Source: Metarhizobium sp017305935 (GTDB lineage Bacteria > Pseudomonadota > Alphaproteobacteria > Rhizobiales > Rhizobiaceae). From it: a stretch of DNA of 64,000 nucleotides. The notes below the pieces were generated by a model, which was not told where the DNA came from, did not search any database, and saw nothing but the letters and a program-made list of their open reading frames with translations. Position numbers and translations under genes: made by a program. This document shows, one piece after another, positions 51,690 to 60,008 of this stretch (the stretch's first letter is position 1; every line of letters starts with the position of its first letter). The stretch is from NCBI RefSeq assembly GCF_029601685.1, contig NZ_JARRIR010000003.1, forward strand, positions 124,001-188,000, in the 5' to 3' direction.

Positions 51690-52397
51690 ATGGAATTTGG
51701 ATTATGGCAGGTATGGGAGGGCGGCTGGATCGGCGCCATCCTGCGCGGCGCGGCGATCACCGTCGCGCTCGGGCTGGCGAGCATGGCCTTCGGCATCGTC
51801 ATCGGCACCGCCTGCGGGTTGATAAAATGGGCGCGGATTTTTCCGCTGACGTTGGTCGTCGATTTTTACACGTCCATCGTGCGCGGCGTGCCGGAACTGC
51901 TCATCATCTATCTGCTGTTCTTCTCCTCGGTGGAGTTCGTGGCCCGTGTCGCGGCCGCCTTCGGTTACGCGGGGCTGGCCGGTAACGGCTATGCCTTCGT
52001 CATCGCCGTCGTCGCCATCGCCGCGATTTCCGGAGCCTATTCGACCGAGGTGGTGCGCGGCGCGCTGGCGGCCATTCCCGCCGGCCATATCGAGGCGGCG
52101 CGGGCGCTCGGCATTCCCGGCAGGCGCATCTTCCGCCGCATCATCGCGCCGCAGATGCTGCGCATCGCCGTGCCCGGCATGAACAATGTCTGGCAGACCA
52201 CGATCAAGGACACCGCACTCGTCTCCGTGGTCGGGTTGCAGGAGCTGATGCGCGCCGCCTTCGTCGGCGCCGGCTCGACCCGGCATCCCTTCATCTTCTA
52301 TTTCATCGCCGCGGTCGTCTATCTCGCGATCACGCTGGTCAGCCAGGGAGGCTTCGACCGGGTCGAGCGCCTGCTGCGGCTTCGTTCGGGGAAATAG
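51690..52397 (+). CDS. Polar amino acid ABC transporter permease 1
   Basis: 235-aa permease of the HisQ/OccQ type with about five transmembrane segments. The conserved loop EAARALGIPGRRIFRRIIAPQMLRIAVPGM (about residues 132-160) binds the ATPase. Located 78 bp after the binding protein and 3 bp before the second permease. Confidence 0.9.
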   Translation: MEFGLWQVWEGGWIGAILRGAAITVALGLASMAFGIVIGTACGLIKWARIFPLTLVVDFYTSIVRGVPELLIIYLLFFSSVEFVARVAAAFGYAGLAGNGYAFVIAVVAIAAISGAYSTEVVRGALAAIPAGHIEAARALGIPGRRIFRRIIAPQMLRIAVPGMNNVWQTTIKDTALVSVVGLQELMRAAFVGAGSTRHPFIFYFIAAVVYLAITLVSQGGFDRVERLLRLRSGK

Positions 52398-52400
52398 GCC

Positions 52401-53111
52401 ATGGATTTCGAACTCGTCCGCCTCGCCGTTCCGACGCTTGCCAAGGGCCTGTGGCTCACCGCCCTGCTGACCGTTACCTCCGTCGCCATCGGCTTCAATC
52501 TCGGGCTGGCGCTCGCCGTCATGCGCCTGTCGAAGAACAGGCTGCTCAGCGGCTTCGCCAAGGGCTACAGCACCGTGTTTCGCGGCACGCCGCTGCTCGT
52601 CCAGCTCTTCCTGTTCTATTACGGCCTCGGCCAGCTGCCCTTCGTGCGCGACAATCCCGTGCTGTGGTGGATCATCGGCGACGGCGTCCATTGCGCGGTG
52701 ATGGCGCTGGCGCTCAACACCGCCGCCTATACCTCGGAAATCCTGCGCGGCGGCCTGCTGTCGATCCCGGCCGGGTTGATGGAGGCGGCGCAGGCCTGCG
52801 GCATGTCGCGGCTCCTGTGCTTCCGCCGCATCGCCTTTCCGCTGGCCATCCGCCAGGCGCTGCCGGCCTATGGCAACGAACTAGTCCTCGTCGTCAAGGG
52901 CACCAGCCTCGCCTCGACGATCACGGTGCTCGAAATCACCGGCCACGCGAAGCGGCTGATGAGCCAGACCTACGCGATCCTCGAGATCTTCGCCATCGCC
53001 GGCTTGCTCTATCTGTTCATCAATCTGGTGCTCATCACACTCATCCGGCTACTTGAGGCACGACTGACCCGTTACCTGCCCTATCGATCCGGGGCGAGGC
53101 GCGCCGCGTGA
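52401..53111 (+). CDS. Polar amino acid ABC transporter permease 2
   Basis: 236-aa permease of the HisM/OccM type with about five transmembrane segments. FRGTPLLVQLFLFYYGL (about residue 62) and EAAQACGMSRLLCFRRIAFPLAIRQALPAYGNE (about 130-160) are family hallmarks. Ends the seven-gene operon that starts with the Rieske oxygenase. Confidence 0.9.
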   Translation: MDFELVRLAVPTLAKGLWLTALLTVTSVAIGFNLGLALAVMRLSKNRLLSGFAKGYSTVFRGTPLLVQLFLFYYGLGQLPFVRDNPVLWWIIGDGVHCAVMALALNTAAYTSEILRGGLLSIPAGLMEAAQACGMSRLLCFRRIAFPLAIRQALPAYGNELVLVVKGTSLASTITVLEITGHAKRLMSQTYAILEIFAIAGLLYLFINLVLITLIRLLEARLTRYLPYRSGARRAA

Positions 53112-53209
53112 CGGAGCCAGACCGTCTGCACGATCTTCCGCCCTGAACGCCGCGGCTAACTCGCTCGGCCGCTGAACGCCCGTTTCGCCAGCCTCCCACC
53201 ATTTTCGAT

Positions 53210-54637
53210 ATGACCGACAGGGATCGTCCAATGCACCGCCTGCCCCCCGCATTTACCGCCGAACTTCGCAACATCGTGGGGGATGGAAATTTCAGAGAGG
53301 GCGAGGCCGTTGCGTCGATCGACTATGGCGTGACGCCTGAAAACCTCAGAGCCGGCGCCGTCGTTCTTCCTGCAACGACCGGAGAAGTTGCCGCTGTCGT
53401 CAAATGTTGCCTTGCCCATGGTGTTCCGATCGTCACGCATGGCGGGCGAACCGGGCTCGTGGGCGGAGGGATGTCGAAGTCGGGCGAAGTGGTGCTTTCG
53501 ACCGCCCGCCTCAGTCGAATCCACCATATCCTCCCCGTCGAGCGCGTGGCGGTCGTGGAAGCTGGCGTCACACTCCAGGCGTTACAGGTTGCGGCTGCGC
53601 AACATCGCCTTGAAACGGGGATCGACCTGCCGTCGCGCGGTTCGGCGACCATCGGCGGCATGGCCTCGACGAATGCCGGCGGTATCTCGGCCTTCCGGTT
53701 CGGCGTCATGCGGCATCGTATTCTGGGCATGGAAGCCGTGCTTGCGGATGGCTCGATCTATTCCGACCTGACGCGGGTGGTGAAAAATGCCGCGGGATAC
53801 GATCTCAAGCATCTTTTCATCGGTGCGGAAGGAACGCTCGGTGTCATAACGCGTCTCGCCGTCAAGCTCGAACCACAGCCTTTGGCCACGGCAACGGCGC
53901 TGTTCGGACTGGCGTCCGTGGACGCCGCGCTCGAGACGGTTCGCCGGGGGCTCGATGCCGAATACGGGCATCTGCGCGCCGCCGAGGCCATCTGGAACCG
54001 CTATTTTCATCTGACGTCCAGGCATCATCGCTGGTCGGCAACGGATTTCGCGGCCGATCACCCCGTCAATCTTCTGATGACGCTCGGCGGCGCGGAGGAA
54101 TCGGCCCTGCAGTCCGAACTCGGGCGGATCTATGAGGCCGTGGCCGCCGTTCATCCCGATGCCTCCGCCGTGATCGCGTTTTCCGGTGCCCAGGAAGCGG
54201 ATCTCTGGCGGCTTCGCGAAGACACGGACCTCATCTACCGAAACCATCCGGGCGCGCCGTCCTATGACGTTTCCGTCCCGCTTTCACAGGTCGCCTCGTA
54301 TCTCGAACGCTGCCTTGCCGATCTGAAGGCGATAGACGGCACTCTCGATCCCTATGTCTTTGGCCATCTTGCCGACGGAAACCTCCACATCGTTCTCAAC
54401 AAGGCCGGCACCGACATTCCGCTCGAAAAAGCGAGCGCTCTCGACCAGGCGGTTTACGGCACGCTTTCGGAAACCGGCGGGTCGTTTTCCGCCGAGCACG
54501 GGATCGGCCTCAAGAGGGTGTCGTCGCTGTCGCGCCTGTCCGATCCGTCGAAGCTGGTTCTCATGCGACGGATCAAGGAGTTGCTCGATGCGCCGGCGCT
54601 TCTCAATCCCGGAAAGGTGCTGCGGGCCGGCCCGTGA
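53210..54637 (+). CDS. FAD-linked 2-hydroxyacid dehydrogenase (GlcD/D2HGDH-like)
   Basis: 475-aa flavoprotein of the FAD_binding_4/FAD-oxidase_C family. The FAD domain has VTHGGRTGLVGGGM (about residue 78) and DLPSRGSATIGGMASTNAGG (about 140). The C-terminal domain has GHLADGNLHIVLNKAG (about 385) and FSAEHGIGLKR (about 425) with the metal-binding His residues. It oxidises a D-2-hydroxyacid (lactate, 2-hydroxyglutarate or glycolate). Start could also be ATG 53231; neither has a strong ribosome site. Stands 98 bp after the importer operon. Confidence 0.87.
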   Translation: MTDRDRPMHRLPPAFTAELRNIVGDGNFREGEAVASIDYGVTPENLRAGAVVLPATTGEVAAVVKCCLAHGVPIVTHGGRTGLVGGGMSKSGEVVLSTARLSRIHHILPVERVAVVEAGVTLQALQVAAAQHRLETGIDLPSRGSATIGGMASTNAGGISAFRFGVMRHRILGMEAVLADGSIYSDLTRVVKNAAGYDLKHLFIGAEGTLGVITRLAVKLEPQPLATATALFGLASVDAALETVRRGLDAEYGHLRAAEAIWNRYFHLTSRHHRWSATDFAADHPVNLLMTLGGAEESALQSELGRIYEAVAAVHPDASAVIAFSGAQEADLWRLREDTDLIYRNHPGAPSYDVSVPLSQVASYLERCLADLKAIDGTLDPYVFGHLADGNLHIVLNKAGTDIPLEKASALDQAVYGTLSETGGSFSAEHGIGLKRVSSLSRLSDPSKLVLMRRIKELLDAPALLNPGKVLRAGP

Positions 54638-54763
54638 CCCCGTCGAGATAACCGGCAACCCCTTCGAGGCAGCCAGCCTGTCGGCACGCGCGACCGTCAC
54701 AGTCGATACCCGACCTCCCCTTTGCGCCCAGGCGATTGCGCACGATTGGAACCGTTCAAGAAT

Positions 54764-54937
54764 TCAATTCAACGGCAGGTCCAGTTGCACGCCGCCGCGT
54801 GGAAGATATTTCGGCACCCGCATCAATTCGATACGGGCCAGCCGCTGGCGGCGATCCTCCATTTCACGCTCGCGCTGCGCCCTGCAACGCTTCACGAGCG
54901 CCATTGCGTCTTCAATGACCTGCTCCGTTCTCGTCAT
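54764..54937 (-). CDS. Small, probably SOS-regulated protein
   Basis: 57-aa protein of unknown function. It is mostly one charged amphipathic helix (EQVIEDAMALVKRCRAQREREMEDRRQRLARIE in parts) with a short C-terminal tail VPKYLPRGGVQLDLPL. ATG 54937 has GGAG six bases upstream; ATG 54949 is four codons longer but lacks a ribosome site. A canonical alphaproteobacterial LexA box ends 16 bp upstream and overlaps the core promoter, so expression after DNA damage is predicted. No downstream partner on the same strand. Confidence 0.65.
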   Translation of the reverse strand: MTRTEQVIEDAMALVKRCRAQREREMEDRRQRLARIELMRVPKYLPRGGVQLDLPLN

Positions 54938-54953
54938 GGCCTTCTCCATGCTT

Positions 54954-54968
54954 GTTCACTATATGTTC
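54954..54968 (-). promoter_or_regulatory. LexA (SOS) box GTTC-N7-GTTC
   Basis: GTTCACTATATGTTC (GAAC-N7-GAAC on the coding strand) matches the alphaproteobacterial LexA site exactly. A TTGACA hexamer lies at 54986-54991 on the same strand and the box covers the -10 zone, the normal geometry for repression. Confidence 0.7.
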
Positions 54969-55118
54969 TAATAATTTCCTCGCTTTGTCAACGTTCGGAA
55001 ACCTTTCGGCCAGGCACAATCATGGGTAGCATACAGGAACGAGAAGATTGAGAATGTATTTGAGTTCCGTGACGCTTTTTGAGCGATTTCGGATGGACTC
55101 TCCCGATGAGATAGTGGA

Positions 55119-55133
55119 ATATTCCTCGAATAT
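55119..55133. promoter_or_regulatory. Putative MarR operator
   Basis: ATATTC-CTC-GAATAT, nested with the palindrome GGAATATTCC (55116-55125), ends 11 bp before the MarR start codon. Its position and AT-rich dyad suit autorepression by a MarR protein. Confidence 0.5.
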
Positions 55134-55144
55134 GTGAGGAAAAA

Positions 55145-55615
55145 ATGACCAACGATATCCAAGAGACCAGGTTCAAGCTTGCCGATGAGAACTTCGAGTT
55201 CGAAAAATGGCCTTTTTACAATATGTCCAGGCTGATTTCCCTGTATCATAGGCGACTTGACTCGGCATTGAAGCCTCTCGGACTCGATGCCACCCGCTGG
55301 AGAATTCTCAGCATTCTGAGCAAACGCAAGACGGCGAGTGTAACGGAAATCGCCGAGGAGTCCACAGCTCTCCTTTCGACGACGGCAAAGGCCATTCAAC
55401 GCATGGTCGCACAGGGATTATTGCAAACGCGGACGTCCACGCGTGATGCGCGCTCGATCCAGGTCAATTTGTCCGACAAGGGAAAGACCGCGTTTACCGA
55501 CGCGGAGCGCAAGGTGTCGCTCATCGCCAGCCGGGCTTTTCATGGTGTCGGCGAAAGTGAAATCGACGCTCTCAACTTCATTACCCGCCGCATTTACGGG
55601 AACCTGGAGCTCTAG
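55145..55615 (+). CDS. MarR-family transcriptional regulator
   Basis: 156-aa winged-HTH regulator. The DNA-binding core covers about residues 55-110 (RWRILSILSKRKTASVTEIAEESTALLSTTAKAIQRMVAQGLLQTRTSTRDARSIQVNLSDKG in substance), flanked by dimerisation helices. The wing carries the usual D-x-R. Convergent with the M24/ABC operon, not divergent, so its targets are probably itself and distant genes. A strong hairpin follows. Confidence 0.87.
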   Translation: MTNDIQETRFKLADENFEFEKWPFYNMSRLISLYHRRLDSALKPLGLDATRWRILSILSKRKTASVTEIAEESTALLSTTAKAIQRMVAQGLLQTRTSTRDARSIQVNLSDKGKTAFTDAERKVSLIASRAFHGVGESEIDALNFITRRIYGNLEL

Positions 55616-55625
55616 AATACGGCCG

Positions 55626-55660
55626 GTCTGATCGCTTGGCTGGCAGCCAGGCGATCAGAC
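55626..55660. terminator. Bidirectional terminator hairpin
   Basis: GTCTGATCGC-T-TGGCT-GGC-AGCCA-G-GCGATCAGAC, a 16-bp stem with one wobble and a 3-nt loop between the convergent MarR and M24 genes. The right arm covers the stop codon of the M24 gene. Confidence 0.7.
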
Positions 55661-56842
55661 TTCGAAAACGCGTTCTTCCGTCTTGTGGATCCGCCTGGCT
55701 TTGCCGGTTTTGTCCAGGAGGAAATTGTCGCACACGACGGCGAATGTCGTCGTTCCGTCCGCAAGGGTGGGGTGGACCGCGAGATTCATGTTGGCGGCGA
55801 GCACCATCGGCTCGTCGTCACGAATGATCGGCCGTTCCACCAGAAAATACCCCTGGCCATGCGCGAACACCCGGTTTTCCGCCTCAAGTCCAAACGCGGC
55901 GCGCTGGGCGTTGTGGCGCGCGAAGATCTCCGGGCAGGACGCACCGGCCACGATCTCCGGCAAGATCCGGTTGCGCAGGTCGAGGGCGGTTCCGCTTGCA
56001 TCGATGAGGCATTGCTGCGCCTTTCCAAAGGAAATATTGCGGGCAATCTCGGTGAAATATCCGGCCGGGCCGGCATTCTCGATCAGCAACGACACGTAGT
56101 CGCCCTCCCCGATCACACGGGCCTGGTTGAACGGGCTGTTGAACGGCGCGAAGCTTCCTTGCGGAGCCGAGCCCGCCAGGATGACGCCGCCTGCCCCGCC
56201 AAGGCGCAAGGAGGCGGCCCTGGCGACGGCCGTGACGTCGATCTCGCGCATTCCGGGGCGGAGATGGCGCAAGACCTCGGCAAAGACCTGGTCCTGTAAC
56301 TCTGCCGCGGCGCGGATCAGGTCCAGTTCCTCGGCGCTCTTGACGACCATCATCGCATCGACGGCGTCGGTCACATCGATGAACGCGGCCCCGTCCAGTT
56401 CCCGTCCGAGCGCTTGGACGAAGGCATGCGGCATCTGCAGCAGCCCGGCAATGCCGATGCGCCGCAAACCATGACGGCGCAGCGCGGATGCGAGCGACAC
56501 GGCCTCGCAATCGCTGGTGAAGGCCGCGGACTGGAAGCTGGCCACGGTGTGAATCTCGAACACGCCCCGATAGCTTTCATCGGCCGGATCGTGATCCGAG
56601 CGGCCTCCGCGCGAACCGTGTTCGACGACACTCATCCCCTCGCCCGGAAGGTAGGCGACGGCCGTCCGGTAGGAACTGACGGGCTCGTCGGTGAACCAGC
56701 GCACATAGCCGGACATGTCGTCCTCGTTGCCGAGGGTCACGATCGCGCCCAGCCGGTGCAAGGCGCACAGATCGGCCAGCAGTCCGTGTCGGCGAGCGAT
56801 CTCGGCCGCCGACACACGGGCGAAGCGTTGCGCGTGGTTCAT
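55655..56842 (-). CDS. M24-family creatinase/prolidase-like protein with degenerate metal site
   Basis: 395-aa pita-bread-fold protein with an N-terminal creatinase-type domain (about residues 1-165) and C-terminal M24 domain (about 170-390). Of the five metal ligands of aminopeptidase P/prolidase, the two Asp positions read as ENAGPAGYFTEIAR instead of D...D, and the first Glu as MVLAANMN instead of E. The HGQGYFLVERP histidine is kept. Creatinase likewise lacks the metal but keeps this His, so a metal-independent C-N hydrolase is more likely than a peptidase. Start overlaps the hydroxyacid dehydrogenase stop by 4 bp. Confidence 0.8.
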   Translation of the reverse strand: MNHAQRFARVSAAEIARRHGLLADLCALHRLGAIVTLGNEDDMSGYVRWFTDEPVSSYRTAVAYLPGEGMSVVEHGSRGGRSDHDPADESYRGVFEIHTVASFQSAAFTSDCEAVSLASALRRHGLRRIGIAGLLQMPHAFVQALGRELDGAAFIDVTDAVDAMMVVKSAEELDLIRAAAELQDQVFAEVLRHLRPGMREIDVTAVARAASLRLGGAGGVILAGSAPQGSFAPFNSPFNQARVIGEGDYVSLLIENAGPAGYFTEIARNISFGKAQQCLIDASGTALDLRNRILPEIVAGASCPEIFARHNAQRAAFGLEAENRVFAHGQGYFLVERPIIRDDEPMVLAANMNLAVHPTLADGTTTFAVVCDNFLLDKTGKARRIHKTEERVFEV

Positions 56843-57849
56843 CGCGCGTCACCTGCCCATTTCGCCGACCACGAGGGGGCCACGGCGGGGTTCAAGGTGA
56901 AACGCGGGGCTTTCGCGTCGAGCACGTCCAGGACGTTCTCCAGCAGCACCAGCGGCATGCGGTCGAAGGTGTCGCAGGTGTGGCCCACCATGTGCGGCGT
57001 CAGGATCGCATTGGGCAGCGCCCGCAAGGGGCTTGCCGGGTCCAGCGGCTCGGGGTCGAACACGTCGAGGGCAAGGCGCATGCCGGTGCGTTCCTTCGCC
57101 AGGGCGGCAAGCGCCGCATCGTTCGAGATCGCGCCGCGCGCGATGTTGACGAAGACCGCGTTCGGCTTCATCAAGGCAAGCTTGTCGGCGCCCAGAAGCC
57201 CTCGGGTATGTTCGTTGAGTTCCGTAGCAACCACGACGACGTCGCTGGTTCGCAACAGGTCGTCGAGGCCCACCGGGCGGATCCCCTGCCCCAGATCGCG
57301 CGGGGTGCGAACATAGGCCTGCACGTCGCAGGCGAAGGGTTGCAGTCTCTCGGCCACCGCCATGCCGATCTTGCCGAGCCCGATGATGCCGACCGTGCGG
57401 CCGCGCAGCATCCTTGCCCGGGGATAGCCGGGCCGGCTGGACGGATCGTCCATATAGGTGATCGCCTTGTCGAATTCGTAGAGGGAGGCAAGGATCAGCA
57501 TGACCGTCGCTTCGGCCATGCTGGTATAGTTCTCGACCGTCTGGCCGTTGGCGATGAGGATATTGCGGGCGGTCGCGGCGGCATGATCGAATTCCTCGGT
57601 TCCGATCACCGGCGAGATCAGCGCGCGCAGGCGCGGGGCGGCGTCCATTTCGGCGGCGCCGACCTGGAGCACGTCGACATCCACCAGAACGTCAACCCGG
57701 CCGAGCCGGCCCGAGGCCAGATAGTCCGATGCGTCGGCGAAGCGGCCGACGTCATGTCCCCTGGCCCGCAATCCGCGGATGGCGTCTTCGAAAATGCCGC
57801 CGAAATCGTCGGGGCCAAGGAAATCTATGGTGCTCGGGGATTGAGACAT
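56839..57849 (-). CDS. D-isomer-specific 2-hydroxyacid dehydrogenase
   Basis: 336-aa NAD-dependent dehydrogenase. Cofactor motif is GIIGLGKIGMAVAERL (about residue 153), catalytic Arg in NIARGAISND (about 237), Glu in DVFDPEPL (about 266) and His in TPHMVGHT (about 289). Shares only the general family pattern with the one at 19175. Coupled to the M24 gene by ATGA overlap and probably part of the catabolic half of the dipeptide-type operon. Confidence 0.87.
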   Translation of the reverse strand: MSQSPSTIDFLGPDDFGGIFEDAIRGLRARGHDVGRFADASDYLASGRLGRVDVLVDVDVLQVGAAEMDAAPRLRALISPVIGTEEFDHAAATARNILIANGQTVENYTSMAEATVMLILASLYEFDKAITYMDDPSSRPGYPRARMLRGRTVGIIGLGKIGMAVAERLQPFACDVQAYVRTPRDLGQGIRPVGLDDLLRTSDVVVVATELNEHTRGLLGADKLALMKPNAVFVNIARGAISNDAALAALAKERTGMRLALDVFDPEPLDPASPLRALPNAILTPHMVGHTCDTFDRMPLVLLENVLDVLDAKAPRFTLNPAVAPSWSAKWAGDAR

Positions 57850-57916
57850 GCGTTTTGCTTTCGATATCGGGGAAACGCCCGGCCCGAAGCCGGGCCGGGA
57901 AGCGAGGCGTCAGGGT

Positions 57917-58240
57917 TCAGCGTTCGTTGCTGGTCGCAACGCGGGTCAGCATGGGCTGCATGCTCTTGGCATAGGCGTCCATCTTTTCGTAATAGACCTG
58001 CGTGTCGGGATGGTTGCGCGAGCCGTCCAGGGCGGCCTCGCTCTCCCACTGCGCGTAGTTGATGACGCGGGTGCCATCGAGGCTGCGATGCACGCTCGAC
58101 GAAATGAAGCCGTCCAGCTTCGAAATGACCGCCTCGGTGGCCTCGACGAACATCGAAACGACCTTGTCGCAATCTGCAGGGTCGACCTCGACGACGTTGA
58201 TGAGCGTCAGGATATCCTTGCTGGGATCGATGGTAACCAT
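57917..58240 (-). CDS. ABM (antibiotic biosynthesis monooxygenase) domain protein
   Basis: 107-aa ferredoxin-like dimeric alpha-beta barrel protein. ILTLINVVEVDPADCDKVVSMFVEATE (from about residue 10) and the FISSSVHRSLDGTRVINYAQWESEAA segment (about 45-70) are the ABM hallmarks. GGAGA precedes ATG 58240. Lies between the ABC ATPase (76 bp upstream) and the hydroxyacid dehydrogenase, so probably works on an intermediate of the imported compound, as a small oxygenase or isomerase without cofactor. Confidence 0.82.
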   Translation of the reverse strand: MVTIDPSKDILTLINVVEVDPADCDKVVSMFVEATEAVISKLDGFISSSVHRSLDGTRVINYAQWESEAALDGSRNHPDTQVYYEKMDAYAKSMQPMLTRVATSNER

Positions 58241-58316
58241 GTCTTTCTCCTTGGTGATGATGGGGTGGAAAGCGGAAGCTGCGCGCTCTCGTTTTTTCGA
58301 AGGACCTGCCGGCCGA

Positions 58317-60008
58317 TTAGACGTGCGGCGCTTCGCCCGGCGGCAGATCGTGCACTGCCTCCAGAAGAGCGCGGGTGTAGGGATCGCGGGGATCGGCGAA
58401 GACCGCGCCGGTTTCGCCGCGCTCGACGACGCGCCCGTGGCGCATGACGATGGTCGAGTGCGCCAGCGCCCGGACCACGGCAAGATCGTGGCTGACGAAC
58501 ACCGTCGCAACGCCATTTTCGCGGGCCAGATCCTTGAGAAGATCGAGGATCGCCGCCTGCACCGACACGTCCAGCGCCGAGGTGATTTCATCGCAGAGCA
58601 GCAGCAGCGGCCTGGCGGCGAATGCGCGGGCGATGGCGATGCGCTGCTTCTGCCCGCCGGACAATTCGGACGGAAACCGGTCGATCAGGCTGTCCGGCAG
58701 GCGGACGGCCGCGAGCAGACGGCGGATTTCGGCGGTTTCGTCGCCACGGCGCACGTCCGGGCGAAACAGCCGGATCGGGCGCGTCAGGATGGAGCGCACC
58801 GTCTGGCGCGGATTGAGCGAGGAATCCGGGTTCTGGAAGATGAGCTGGATCTCGCCGCGTGTGCGCACCGGGCGTTTCGACACCAGCGGCGCCAGTTTGT
58901 CGCCCTGGAAATCGATGCTGCCGGCGGTCGGCGCCATCAATCCGGCGATGGCGCGCAGCAGGGTGGATTTTCCGCTGCCGCTCTCGCCGATGATGCCCAG
59001 CGTCTCGCCGCGTGCGACCTCGAGGTCGATGCCGTGGACCGAAGGCTCGCCTGCGCCCGGATGCGTGCAGACCACGGCGCGGGCGCGAAGCACCGGCAGC
59101 GCATCGGATGCCCCGGCGGCCGGCGTCGGCAGATTTGCCGTGCCGATGCGCGGGGCGGCCGCCATCAGCGCGCGTGTATAGGGATGACGGCCGCGCACGA
59201 CCACGTCATCGGCCGCACCCGTCTCGACGATCCTTCCGTCAAGCATCACGGCGATGCGATCCGCCAGGGCATGAAGCAGGCCGAGATCGTGGCTGACATA
59301 GATGACCGCCACGTTCCGCTCGCGCACCAGAGCGCGCAACAGATCGGAGATCCGCGCCTGCGTGGTGGCGTCGAGCCCGGTCGTGGGCTCGTCCATGACC
59401 AGTATCTCGGGATCGCAGGACATGGCCAGCGCGATGGCGATGCGCTGCTGCTGCCCGCCGCTGAACTGGAAGGAATAGCGCCGCAGCGCCGCTTCGGGAT
59501 CGGGCAGGTCGACCATACGCAGCAATTCGACCTGCCGGTCGTGCAGGGCCTTTCCGGCCAGCGCCATGTGTTTTTTGAGGGGTGCGGCGAGCTGCGCGCC
59601 GATCCGCAGCGACGGATTGAGCGCCAGACTTGCCTGTTGCGCGACGAAGCCGATACGCCGGCCCCAGATGGTGCGGAGCCTGGGAACATCGAGGGTCAGC
59701 AGATCGGTGCCGCCCAGCAACACTTCGCCGCCGCCCACGCGGACATTCGGACTGCGATAGCCCATCGAGGCGAGCGCGGTCGTGGATTTGCCGCTGCCGC
59801 TTTCGCCGACGATGCCGAGAATCTCTCCGCGCCGCAGGTCGAGGGACACCTCGTGTACGACCGGGTTCAGCTCGCCATCGGCTCCTTCGTAGGAAAGCGA
59901 GAGATCGCGCATGCTCAGCACGACCGGGATCGTGTCGGGACCGTTGCGCCCGGCAGGGCTGGCGATGGGCATGGACATATCGGTTCGGGGGGAAGCCGGA
60001 TGGATCAC
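58317..60008 (-). CDS. Dipeptide/oligopeptide-type ABC transporter ATP-binding protein (fused DppD-DppF)
   Basis: 563-aa protein with two full nucleotide-binding domains (about residues 25-270 and 300-560). Both have intact Walker A (GESGSGKST twice), signatures (FSGGQQQRIAIA; LSGGQKQRIAIA) and Walker B (VMDEPTTGLD; LCDEITSALD), with the oligopeptide-type GRHPYTRALM and RDPYTRALLE tails. GTG 60008 is chosen: GGGAG lies 7 nt upstream and it overlaps the permease stop as GTGA; ATG 59978 is the alternative. A far longer open frame continues upstream inside the permease gene but is not coding. Confidence 0.88.
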   Translation of the reverse strand: MIHPASPRTDMSMPIASPAGRNGPDTIPVVLSMRDLSLSYEGADGELNPVVHEVSLDLRRGEILGIVGESGSGKSTTALASMGYRSPNVRVGGGEVLLGGTDLLTLDVPRLRTIWGRRIGFVAQQASLALNPSLRIGAQLAAPLKKHMALAGKALHDRQVELLRMVDLPDPEAALRRYSFQFSGGQQQRIAIALAMSCDPEILVMDEPTTGLDATTQARISDLLRALVRERNVAVIYVSHDLGLLHALADRIAVMLDGRIVETGAADDVVVRGRHPYTRALMAAAPRIGTANLPTPAAGASDALPVLRARAVVCTHPGAGEPSVHGIDLEVARGETLGIIGESGSGKSTLLRAIAGLMAPTAGSIDFQGDKLAPLVSKRPVRTRGEIQLIFQNPDSSLNPRQTVRSILTRPIRLFRPDVRRGDETAEIRRLLAAVRLPDSLIDRFPSELSGGQKQRIAIARAFAARPLLLLCDEITSALDVSVQAAILDLLKDLARENGVATVFVSHDLAVVRALAHSTIVMRHGRVVERGETGAVFADPRDPYTRALLEAVHDLPPGEAPHV

